Below are positions 7,363 to 13,001 of a stretch of 13,001 nt of DNA, one piece after another. The stretch is from positions 1 through 13,001 of the forward strand of contig JAGVGV010000605.1 of NCBI GenBank assembly GCA_020056895.1, written 5' to 3'. Position 1 is the first letter of the stretch. Each line of letters opens with the position of its first letter. Source of the stretch: Deltaproteobacteria bacterium. GTDB taxonomy: Bacteria > Desulfobacterota > Desulfarculia > Adiutricales > JAGVGV01. A program made the translations under genes and the position numbers. The notes under the pieces were generated by a model. The model saw only the letters and a program-made list of their open reading frames with translations. It searched no databases and was not told the DNA's origin.

Positions 7363-7791
7363 ATGCATCATCGACGTTGGCTTTGGCGGGTGGCTCTGGC
7401 TGGGATGATCCTGGCCGGCGCGGTTCTGGCCGGTTGCATTTCCCTCGTGGATATGGAACCCAATATCGAACTACCGGACGACCCGGTGGAACGGGCGGCC
7501 ATCCAGGGCTTGATCCATACCTATAAAGAAAGCACCATGTGGCAGATCAACGCCGCCGAAGTGGTCAAGGTCCAGCCCATGGTCCCCACCAAGGCGTTCG
7601 TTCAGCAGCACGACCCCAAGGAACTGTACTGCGTGTGCGTGAAATATCAGGCCCGGTACAAGGTGCCCTGGACCACCAAGGACCGGAGCCCCTGGGAGCC
7701 TTCCATCCGCAACATCCTGGTCATGAAAACCCAGGCCGACCAGTTCATGGCCGTCCGGCCCGCGGCCATCTGCCCGGCTTTTTGCCAGTAA
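7363..7791 (+). CDS. Small predicted lipoprotein, function unknown
   Basis: A 142-aa protein with a basic start (MHHRRWLWR), a hydrophobic segment (about 10-22) and a lipobox L22-A-G-C25, so it should be lipid-anchored on the outer face of the inner membrane or exported to the outer membrane. The residue after the Cys is Ile, giving no inner-membrane retention signal by the Asp+2 rule. The mature part is polar and Trp-containing, with C90-x-C92 (YCVCVKY) and C137/C141 (ICPAFC) at the C-terminus, which could form disulfides or bind a metal. I recognise no family. The ATG has a good AGGAAGGA ribosome site with 7-base spacing. It stands 194 bp before the glycosyltransferase gene, which has its own promoter, so co-transcription is uncertain. 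Two hairpins precede it. Confidence 0.82.
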   Translation: MHHRRWLWRVALAGMILAGAVLAGCISLVDMEPNIELPDDPVERAAIQGLIHTYKESTMWQINAAEVVKVQPMVPTKAFVQQHDPKELYCVCVKYQARYKVPWTTKDRSPWEPSIRNILVMKTQADQFMAVRPAAICPAFCQ

Positions 7792-7872
7792 TGGCTGTCC
7801 GCGATCCGTGGAAAGCCGTGAACGAAAAAGGATGGAAAGCGATTGGTCCGATAAGAAACCTCCCCTATCCGC

Positions 7873-7902
7873 TTGACAGCCGGTACCCGGCCCATTAAGA
7901 AT
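7873..7902 (+). promoter_or_regulatory. Promoter of the glycosyltransferase operon with operator-like repeat in the spacer
   Basis: A perfect -35 TTGACA (7873-7878) is followed after 18 bp by AAGAAT (7897-7902, four of six). Within the spacer, GCCGG-TAC-CCGGC (7879-7891) is a perfect 5-bp inverted repeat, the usual position for a repressor site. Start of transcription would be near 7909. The spacer and -10 are weaker evidence than the -35. Confidence 0.55.
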
Positions 7903-7917
7903 ACGCTCCGAACCATC

Positions 7918-7957
7918 CGCGGATCCCGGGGACCGAAATCGGTCCTTCGGATCGGCG
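7918..7957 (+). promoter_or_regulatory. Long leader hairpin before the glycosyltransferase start
   Basis: Bases 7918-7957 fold on themselves: CGC/GCG, one mismatch, GATCC/GGATC, one mismatch and two G-U pairs, then GGACCGA/TCGGTCC closing on two bases (in practice a 4-6 base loop). The hairpin would begin about nine bases after the predicted transcription start and end 7 bases before an AAAGGA ribosome site at 7965-7970. There is no T-run, so it is not a standard terminator. It could stabilise the message or gate translation. Confidence 0.5.
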
Positions 7958-7985
7958 AATCCCAAAAGGACCGGCCATTGGCATC

Positions 7986-9113
7986 GTGATTTCCATCGTC
8001 ATCCCCACGTACAACGAAAAAGAAAACCTCGAACCCCTGGTCACCCAGGTGGCGGCGGCCTTGAGCACCATCAACGGCCAGGCCGAAATCCTCATCGTGG
8101 ACGACGATTCCCCGGACGGTACGGCGGCGGAAGCCGAACGATTAGCCCAAAAGTTTCCGGTTTCGGTGCTGGTTCGCAAAAACGAACGGGGCTTGGCCAC
8201 GGCCGTTCTGGCCGGTTTCGATCGGGCTCGAGGCGATGTGGTTGGGGTCATGGACGCCGACCTTTCCCATCGGCCCCAGGATCTTCCCGCGCTGATCAAA
8301 GCCTTGAACGAACAGGGGGCGGACCTGGCGGTGGGCAGCCGGTTCGTGCCCGGAGGCGGGTCCGAAGATTGGTCCCGGTGGCGGGGGTTCGTGTCATCCG
8401 TGGCCCGGTTCCTGGGACGGGGGCTCTGCCCAATTCGGGACCTGACGTCCGGTTTTTTTATGTTCAAACGCGAAATCCTGGAAGGCGCCCCCCTTCAGCC
8501 CGTGGGGTACAAGATCCTTTTGGAGATGCTGGTCAAGTGCCGGACCCGGAAAGTGGTGGAAGTGCCCATTCTGTTTCGGGACCGGACCCACGGAGCCAGC
8601 AAGCTGGATACTCGGACCACGCTGGCCTATCTGGGCCACCTATTGGCCCTGTATTATTGGATTCTGTTCAAGGCCAGCGCCCGGAAGGACGTGGGGTCCA
8701 CCATCACCTTCGCCCGGTTCGGTCTGGTGGGGCTTTCGGGCATCGTGGTCAATTACGGCCTGTTTTCACTCCTGCGGTGGGCCATGGATGTACCGTATCT
8801 ATTGGCCGCGGCGGTGGCGATTGAATTGTCGATCCTCAGCAATTTCTTTTTCAACCATTATTGGACCTGGCGGCACCGGGGGGAAACGGACCTGGGCGCC
8901 ATGCTGCATCGGGCGCTCAAATACCACCTGGTGGCGGGGATCGCCGCCTTTGGCGGAAACTGGCTGATCCTTTATATTTTGGCCGATTTTTTGGGCGTTC
9001 CGGTGGACTTGGCCTATTTCGTGGGCATTGCCGCCGGCATGGCCGTGAACTTCGTGCTGAACGACCGCTGGACCTTCGCCCGGACCCTCTGGGAACGGTC
9101 CAACGGCCGTTGA
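7986..9113 (+). CDS. Polyprenyl-phosphate sugar synthase (GT2, DPM1-like) fused to GtrA-type membrane domain
   Basis: The 375-aa protein combines two activities. Residues 1-235 form a GT2 domain: IVIPTYNEKENL (4-15), VDDDSPDGT (38-46), the metal-binding DAD at 90-92 followed by LSHRPQDL, GSRFVPGG (117-124) and FRDRTHGASKL (197-207). This is typical of enzymes loading mannose or glucose onto undecaprenyl or dolichyl phosphate at the inner membrane. Residues about 242-366 form a GtrA-like domain of four membrane segments (about 243-266, 270-290, 312-334, 338-358) with VNYGLF and NFFFNHYWTW, thought to flip the lipid-linked sugar. GTG 7986 is the first standard start, but AAAGGA is 15 bases off; an in-frame ATT at 7977 is better spaced. 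The stop is 63 bp before the ATG of the GT-C gene, its probable user. The sugar cannot be read from sequence. Confidence 0.93.
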   Translation: MISIVIPTYNEKENLEPLVTQVAAALSTINGQAEILIVDDDSPDGTAAEAERLAQKFPVSVLVRKNERGLATAVLAGFDRARGDVVGVMDADLSHRPQDLPALIKALNEQGADLAVGSRFVPGGGSEDWSRWRGFVSSVARFLGRGLCPIRDLTSGFFMFKREILEGAPLQPVGYKILLEMLVKCRTRKVVEVPILFRDRTHGASKLDTRTTLAYLGHLLALYYWILFKASARKDVGSTITFARFGLVGLSGIVVNYGLFSLLRWAMDVPYLLAAAVAIELSILSNFFFNHYWTWRHRGETDLGAMLHRALKYHLVAGIAAFGGNWLILYILADFLGVPVDLAYFVGIAAGMAVNFVLNDRWTFARTLWERSNGR

Positions 9114-9176
9114 CCCTTGGCCGAATGGTTCAGGGATTCCCGCTTGCCGCCATCTAATCTTTCCAACCTCCGCCGT

Positions 9177-10115
9177 ATGGACCGTTTGGCCGTTCTGTTC
9201 CTTATGGGATACGCGGCCGTACGGCTCCTGTTCGCCGCCACGTTTCCTTTGGCGGCCGACGAAGCCTATTACTGGCAATGGTCCCGGCATTTGGACCTGG
9301 GGTACTATGACCAGGGGCCGCTCATCGCCTGGCTGATCCGGTTGGGGACATTGATCCTGGGCGATACGGAACTGGGCGTCCGCCTGCCCGGCATCTTGGC
9401 CAATCTGGGGGCTGGGTACGTGGTGTACCGGTACGGCCGGGACATCCTGAACGACCCAGGCCTGGGTTTGGCTCTGACTCTGGCCTATGGCGCCTCGATC
9501 ATTTTCGGCCTGGGCGCCGTTCTGGCCACGTACGACAACCCCCAGAATCTGTTCTGGCTGCTGGTGCTTTATTTTACGGCCCGGGCCCTGTTCCGGAACG
9601 AACCCTGGGCCTGGCGCCCGGCGGGCGTAGCGGCCGGTTTGGGAATGTTGTCCAAATATTCTTCGGTGTTATTGCCTGGGTTGGTTTTTCTCTATCTGGC
9701 GGCTCATCCGGACCGCCGGACCTGGCTGAAAAGGAAGGAACCCTGGCTGGCCGTCCTTTGGGCCGCTCTGGTGTACGCGCCCAATTTATATTGGAATTTG
9801 GCCCACGGCGGCGCCGCGCTTCGGCACACCCTGGCTCATACTCAGGGTGAATGGCATGTGACCACCCTGGATTTTCTGGCCGAGCAGGCCGGGATGGTGG
9901 GGCCGATCCTGTTCGTTTTTTTAGTGATCGGCTGGGTTCGGGGAATCCGGTCGGCCCGGCGGGGAAGCCATCCGGCCGCGTTCCTGGCCTGGACGTCATT
10001 GCCCGTTTTTCTTTTGTTTTTAATTATTTCCATAAAAAAAGGGTGTATGGCAACTGGGCCGCGCCCGCGTACCCCGCCGCGTTGTTGCTGGCCGGCATGG
10101 AACTTTGGCCGCTAA
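9177..10115 (+). CDS. GT-C family glycosyltransferase (ArnT/PMT-like), N-terminal part ending at a frameshift
   Basis: This is an integral membrane enzyme expected to take a sugar from a polyprenyl phosphate and attach it to a periplasmic acceptor. Early features are classic for the family: AADEAYYWQWSRHLDLGYYDQ with the acidic D/E pair in the first external loop, GPLIAWLIRLGT and ELGVRLPG, then repeated hydrophobic segments and MLSKYSS. The frame stays convincing to LFLIISIKK at 10040, then runs into 24 unrelated residues and a stop at 10115. The family-like continuation lies in the -1 frame. ATG 9177 was chosen because the membrane segment starts soon after, but it has no ribosome site; TTG 9144 (AGGGA upstream) and TTG 9117 are alternatives. 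It probably depends on coupling with the upstream GT2-GtrA gene. Confidence 0.85.
   Translation: MDRLAVLFLMGYAAVRLLFAATFPLAADEAYYWQWSRHLDLGYYDQGPLIAWLIRLGTLILGDTELGVRLPGILANLGAGYVVYRYGRDILNDPGLGLALTLAYGASIIFGLGAVLATYDNPQNLFWLLVLYFTARALFRNEPWAWRPAGVAAGLGMLSKYSSVLLPGLVFLYLAAHPDRRTWLKRKEPWLAVLWAALVYAPNLYWNLAHGGAALRHTLAHTQGEWHVTTLDFLAEQAGMVGPILFVFLVIGWVRGIRSARRGSHPAAFLAWTSLPVFLLFLIISIKKGCMATGPRPRTPPRCCWPAWNFGR
10034..10040 (+). other. A_AAA_AAA slippery heptamer at the frame break of the GT-C gene
   Basis: The seven As are in exact X_XXY_YYZ register with the upstream frame (ATA AAA AAA GGG). A one-base backward slip gives AGG GTG TAT GGC, restoring the family sequence KKRVYGNWAAPAYP. A GGGC-CGC-GCCC mini-hairpin lies 15 bases downstream (10056-10066), and no ribosome-site-like stimulator is seen upstream. 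An eighth A in the true sequence, or RNA polymerase slippage, would give the same result. Confidence 0.6.
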
Positions 10116-10672
10116 TTCGGGAACGAAAAGCCTGGCGGCGGTGGGGAATCGCCTCACTGGTTCTGGGGTTTGGCCTGATGACCTTGGTGTTTTTCCATGC
10201 CCCCTTGGTCAAGGCCCTCAATCCACCCTTGGACCGGGACCCCACCAACGAAGTGTACGGCTGGCCGGACTTGGGACCGGCGATGACGCGGGCGCTGAAG
10301 AAATGGCCGGGCAAGGAACCGCCGGCGTTTGTTTTCGGAGTTCGGTACCAAATCGCTTCCCTGGCCGCCTTTTACGGCCCTGGCCAACCCCGGACCGCTT
10401 GCTTGTTTCTGCCTGGTGAACGGCTGAACACGTACTTGTATTGGCACGATATAGCGGCGCTGGCCGGCCGGGACGGCGTGGCCGTGGTGGATTATCCCAT
10501 GAACGAGGCCACCGCCGCGTTGTTCGAATCGGTTCAGGAACTGGCGTACGTGAGCCTGGTCAACCTGACCGGCCGGGTGGGCCACGACCTGGGGGTGTAT
10601 TACTGCCAAGGATTCAAGGGAAAGGACGCCCGGCCGGAAGAGTTCGTCGGTGCAAAGGAATCACGGGACTAG
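10040..10672 (+). pseudogene. GT-C family glycosyltransferase, C-terminal part in the -1 frame
   Basis: These 210 codons continue the upstream glycosyltransferase after the A7 run. They open with RVYGNWAAPAYPAALLLAG, matching the GT39/ArnT-like pattern of K/R-x-NW-x-PAY that begins a late membrane segment. A further hydrophobic stretch (LVLGFGLMTLVFF) follows, then a soluble periplasmic tail with VYGWPDLGPAM, FVFGVRYQIASLAAFY, a YLYWHDI segment and VYYCQGFKG near the end. Joined to the N-terminal part from ATG 9177 the protein would be 498 aa, close to the usual size. On its own the only ATG start nearby is 10097, without a ribosome site, so it is unlikely to be a separate gene. It ends at TAG 10672, before a strong terminator. 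Pseudogene is a label of convenience: recoding or a missed base is equally possible. Confidence 0.75.
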
Positions 10673-10700
10673 GCTTCCCGTACGGTATAAATGAAGCGAA

Positions 10701-10732
10701 GGGGACTCCGAGTGAACCGGAATCCCCTTTTT
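10701..10732 (+). terminator. Intrinsic terminator after the glycosyltransferase operon
   Basis: GGGGACTCCG pairs with CGGAATCCCC over ten positions with one C-A mismatch, loop AGTGAAC, followed by TTTTT (10728-10732). Two upstream As can also pair with the first Ts. It sits 28 bases after the stop at 10672, between convergent genes, and may also slow transcription from the acyl-CoA dehydrogenase side, where the T-run is poorer. Confidence 0.85.
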
Positions 10733-10759
10733 ACTTTCCATTCGATGTGAATGGAACGG

Positions 10760-11902
10760 TTACCGGGACATCAGCACCCGGCCGATGGTCATGATTTCCG
10801 CTTCCTTGGTGCCTTCATACAGTTCCAGAATCTTGGCGTCGCGGTAGAATTTCTGCACGGGGTATTCATCGATGTACCCGTACCCGCCATGGATTTCCAC
10901 CGCCGCGTTGGCCGCGAACACCGCCGTTTGGCCAGCCCAGTACTTGGCCATGGCCGAAAGGGTGTAGTCCGGCCGGCCTTCATCCATCAACCAGGCGGTG
11001 CGGTACACCAGACCCCGGAGGGATTCCACGCGAATGGCCATTTCGGTCAGCTTGGCCTGAGTCAACTGAAAATTGCCCAGGGGCTGGCCAAAGGCCGTCC
11101 GTTCCCGGGCGTACCGGATGCTGGCTTCCAGACAGGCTTCGGCCAAGCCCAGACCCTGAGCCGCCACCATGGACCGGGTGGTATCGAAAAAGTGCATCAG
11201 TTGGTAAAAACCGGCGCCTTCCTTACCCACCATGTTTTCGACCGGAACCCGGACGTCCTCGAAGCTGATTTCCGCCGTATCCGAGGCCCGGATGCCCATC
11301 TTGCCCCGGATTTTGGTCCGGGTGATGCCCTTGGCGTCGGACGGAATTACGATCTGGCTGAACTGATTATGCTTTTTCTGTTCCGGGCTGGTGATGCACT
11401 GGGTAACGAAAAAGTCGGCCACCGTGCCGTTGGTAATGAACATTTTCTGGCCGTTGATCACCCATTCGTTCCCATCCCGGACCGCCCGAGTCCGGTATCC
11501 GGCCGCGTCCGTCCCGGCGTTGGGTTCGGTAAAGGCGCCGGCGGACACCATTTCCCCCGCGCAGACCGGAACCAGCCATTTTTTCTTCTGCTCTTCGGTC
11601 CCATAGAAATAAATGGCTTCGCAGCCAAACGACCCGGCCACGATGTTCAGGCCCAGGCCCATATCCACTCGGGAAAGCTGTTCGGTGATGAGGGCCAGCC
11701 CCAGAAAGCCAACGCCGGCGCCGCCGTATTCTTCCGGAATCCAGGCGCCCACCAGGCCGTTTTCAGCCGCTTTCTTAAAAATTTCGGGCGTATAGTGTTC
11801 TTCCCGGTCCGCCTCCAGGGAGACGGGCGGGAACTCTTTTTGGGCGAATTTATACGCCATGTCCTTGAGCATGTTCATCTCGTCGGTCAAATCGAAATTC
11901 AT
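10760..11902 (-). CDS. Acyl-CoA dehydrogenase
   Basis: This 380-aa FAD enzyme should oxidise an acyl-CoA at the alpha-beta position and pass electrons to electron-transfer flavoprotein. It has the full family layout: N-terminal helical domain (FDLTDEMNMLKDM, IPEEYGGAG at 55-63), central beta domain with the signature AFTEPNAGTDAAGY (123-136) and INGQKMFITNG (149-159), and the C-terminal helical domain with RTAFGQPLGNFQ (268-279), EIHGGYGYIDEYPV (336-349) and YRDAKILELYEGTKE. E363 in YEGT is at the position of the catalytic base in medium- and short-chain enzymes. The signature has T131 where many have Ser. Substrate chain length cannot be told from sequence. ATG 11902 has GGGAGG 6 bases upstream; the open frame running to 12025 adds non-family sequence. 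No electron-transfer flavoprotein genes are adjacent. Confidence 0.95.
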   Translation of the reverse strand: MNFDLTDEMNMLKDMAYKFAQKEFPPVSLEADREEHYTPEIFKKAAENGLVGAWIPEEYGGAGVGFLGLALITEQLSRVDMGLGLNIVAGSFGCEAIYFYGTEEQKKKWLVPVCAGEMVSAGAFTEPNAGTDAAGYRTRAVRDGNEWVINGQKMFITNGTVADFFVTQCITSPEQKKHNQFSQIVIPSDAKGITRTKIRGKMGIRASDTAEISFEDVRVPVENMVGKEGAGFYQLMHFFDTTRSMVAAQGLGLAEACLEASIRYARERTAFGQPLGNFQLTQAKLTEMAIRVESLRGLVYRTAWLMDEGRPDYTLSAMAKYWAGQTAVFAANAAVEIHGGYGYIDEYPVQKFYRDAKILELYEGTKEAEIMTIGRVLMSR

Positions 11903-12009
11903 GCCGAACCTCCCAAAGGATCTGTTGGTCTGTGGATTTCCCCATCCGGTACGCCGGTCGCCGGGAGTTCCCCTCGGGGGAAGGGCGGGACGGGAAGCGC
12001 TGGAGGGAA

Positions 12010-12108
12010 GGTTTGAATCTATCAAAAAAGGAAACGAAACGCCAGCGGTTTGAATGAGCGCCCAGTCATGAATGGAGAAACCACTCAGCCGTCAGCGGTT
12101 GGTTCAAA
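12010..12108. repeat. Short repeated motifs in the divergent intergenic region
   Basis: GGTTTGAAT occurs at 12010-12018 and 12047-12055, TTCAAA (its core reversed) at about 12103-12108, and CAGCGGTT at 12043-12050 and 12093-12100, exactly 50 bp apart. They lie between the acyl-CoA dehydrogenase gene and the DUF4911 gene and might be regulator half-sites. The 11903-12157 gap also holds a TTCCCC-TCG-GGGGAA hairpin at 11968-11982 in the dehydrogenase leader. Chance is a real alternative. Confidence 0.25.
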
Positions 12109-12157
12109 TGGAAAGCGGGCCTCTTCCTTCCTTGGGAGTTGAGCCCCGGGCCGAAAC

Positions 12158-12457
12158 GTGATAAAACCCTTCAATATGACGATGGAAACGCCCACCCAAT
12201 CCACGATCGTCCGCCTGACCATTCATCCGGGGCGGATCGCTTTTTTGCGCTTTATCCTGGAAAGTTACGAAGGATTGGCGCTGATGCGGACGCTGGACCC
12301 GGCGGCGGGGCGGGTGATCCTGTACGTGGGACGGGGAGCGGAACGGGAAACGGGCGTGCTGCTGGCTTCCCTGGCCGAAAAGATCGGCTTGGTGGCGGGC
12401 CTGAGCGACGATCCGGAATCGTTGATAACGTTTTCGTACGACGGAGTGGGGCAATGA
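12158..12457 (+). CDS. DUF4911 family protein, function unknown
   Basis: A 99-aa cytoplasmic protein whose core IHPGRIAFLRFILESYEGLA followed by LDPAAGRVILYV matches my memory of DUF4911, a small uncharacterised family found mainly in Desulfobacterota and Firmicutes. The remainder (ETGVLLASLAEKIGLV) is helical. No biochemical role is known to me. GTG 12158 is the outermost start but lacks a ribosome site; ATG 12176 or 12182 would trim 6 or 8 residues that are outside the conserved part. A TGATAAAAC extended -10-like element (12159-12167) with TTGAGC 17 bp upstream suggests transcription may begin almost at ATG 12176. Its TGA overlaps the next ATG by 4 bp, so the two genes are translated together. 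Confidence 0.8.
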   Translation: MIKPFNMTMETPTQSTIVRLTIHPGRIAFLRFILESYEGLALMRTLDPAAGRVILYVGRGAERETGVLLASLAEKIGLVAGLSDDPESLITFSYDGVGQ

Positions 12458-13001
12458 AGCGGCATGGCCTGTGGGTTTATTTGTTGTTCGTTCTTTTGGC
12501 GGGGACGTTGATGGGCATGGGGGGCCTGGGCGGAGATGAAGGTCCCACTCGGCTGCCTACGCCGGATAAGCTTTTTTCCGTAACCGTGGTGGATCAGGTG
12601 GATGTCCACACCATTTTGACTCAGTTCACCATCGGCGGGTACACCCATTTTTTCGGCCGGCGGGGCAAGGGGCAATTGGCCATCCCCTTTGAAACCATTG
12701 ACCGGGCCGATTTCCGAATGCTGCCCGAAGGCGGCCTGGAAGCGGTGCTCAAGGTCCGCGGCATCCGGGAGAAGAAAGAACAGGAAAAATTCGCCGTCAA
12801 AAAGCGCGAATATCTGACCGAGAAAGAAAGAGAAGACCAGCTTAAGACCAAAAAGAAATCCGAAGAGGCCGAGATCCGCCAGGTCTTAAAGCCCGGCCCG
12901 GTCTCGGACTTTGAAAAGGTGATGCGCCGCCATGCCCACCTGGGGGTGCTTAAAGGCGAGATCGAGAAACAGATGGAGAAAGTGATCGAAGCCAGCCAGA
13001 A
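12454..13001 (+). CDS. Secreted protein of unknown function with charged coiled-coil tail (partial)
   Basis: The frame is open from ATG 12454 (ATGA overlap with the DUF4911 gene) to the right edge, 182 codons. The first 20 residues, basic then hydrophobic, look like a signal peptide. Residues 38-88 form a beta-rich stretch (KLFSVTVVDQVDV, FTIGGYTHFFGRRGKG, LAIPFETIDRADF) like small periplasmic proteins of Desulfobacterota that I recall as beta-sandwich, nickel- or calcium-site-free unknowns. From about residue 103 the sequence becomes a highly charged helical or coiled-coil segment rich in Lys and Glu. Arg codons also change at this point: CGG five and CGA one before, CGC five of seven after. 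A fusion, a foreign insert or a join error are possible. I do not recognise the tail. Confidence 0.65.
   Translation, partial: MKRHGLWVYLLFVLLAGTLMGMGGLGGDEGPTRLPTPDKLFSVTVVDQVDVHTILTQFTIGGYTHFFGRRGKGQLAIPFETIDRADFRMLPEGGLEAVLKVRGIREKKEQEKFAVKKREYLTEKEREDQLKTKKKSEEAEIRQVLKPGPVSDFEKVMRRHAHLGVLKGEIEKQMEKVIEASQ

Noticed and set aside
7792..7872. Possible terminator after the lipoprotein gene.
   Set aside because: No stem with a following T-run is visible here.
9917..9923. A T_TTT_TTA heptamer in exact slippery register inside the GT-C gene.
   Set aside because: A shift here would replace about 39 residues that read as good membrane and linker sequence in frame 0 with unlikely ones, and the family continuation joins only at 10040.
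10751..12016. Long open frame (over 400 codons) on the plus strand opposite the acyl-CoA dehydrogenase.
   Set aside because: It is antisense to a gene with full family motifs, its product is low-complexity and family-less, and such frames are expected from GC-rich codon bias.
1..13001. CRISPR arrays, tRNA or rRNA genes, insertion sequences, toxin-antitoxin or defence genes.
   Set aside because: No regular repeats, cloverleaf or rRNA-like segments, transposase motifs or defence domains were found on either strand.

Overview
The window is about 60% G+C, dense in genes, and looks like the chromosome of a Desulfobacterota-type bacterium (the former Deltaproteobacteria). The reasons are a DUF4911-type protein, a small CC/CPxC zinc-ribbon protein of a kind common in that group, an AMIN/TPR protein linked to an NtrB/NtrC-style pair, and strong CGG (Arg) and GCC (Ala) codon use. 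I cannot place it below phylum level. I see no transposase, integrase, phage gene, CRISPR array, tRNA or rRNA.

Layout. (1) 1-4652, minus strand: an operon reading AMIN/TPR envelope protein, then a soluble PAS histidine kinase, then a sigma-54-activating response regulator cut by the left edge. The first two overlap by 4 bp and the last two are 18 bp apart. (2) 4844-7101, minus strand: a likely operon of a 61-aa zinc-ribbon protein, an alpha/beta hydrolase and an archaeal-type nicotinate phosphoribosyltransferase with a four-Cys C-terminal knuckle. (3) 7363-10672, plus strand: an unknown small lipoprotein, then a polyprenyl-phosphate sugar synthase fused to a GtrA-type membrane domain, then a GT-C (ArnT/PMT-like) glycosyltransferase whose frame is broken at an A7 run. 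(4) 10701-10732: a strong intrinsic terminator between convergent genes. (5) 10760-11902, minus strand: an acyl-CoA dehydrogenase. (6) 12158-13001, plus strand: a DUF4911 protein overlapping by 4 bp a secreted protein that runs off the right edge.

How the parts may work together. The two glycosyltransferase genes supply the activities of a periplasmic glycosylation route: making a lipid-linked sugar, moving it across the membrane, and transferring it with a GT-C enzyme. The GT-C gene reads through only if there is a -1 shift at a slippery A_AAA_AAA heptamer lying in exact register, so it is either a broken gene, a sequence error, or a site of recoding or slippage. The kinase and regulator resemble FlrB/FleS and FlrC/FleR-type pairs. 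A flagellar or envelope target is possible, but their targets lie outside the window.

The non-coding stretches are all under 300 bp but carry notable structure. There is a TTGACA promoter with an inverted repeat in its spacer and a long leader hairpin before the glycosyltransferase. Two perfect or near-perfect hairpins stand in tandem before the lipoprotein gene. A near-consensus promoter would start transcription at or beside the ATG of the zinc-ribbon gene. A hairpin could mask the ribosome site of the TPR gene. I did not find a clear new defence or mobile system; the most unusual items are the recoding candidate and the structured leaders.
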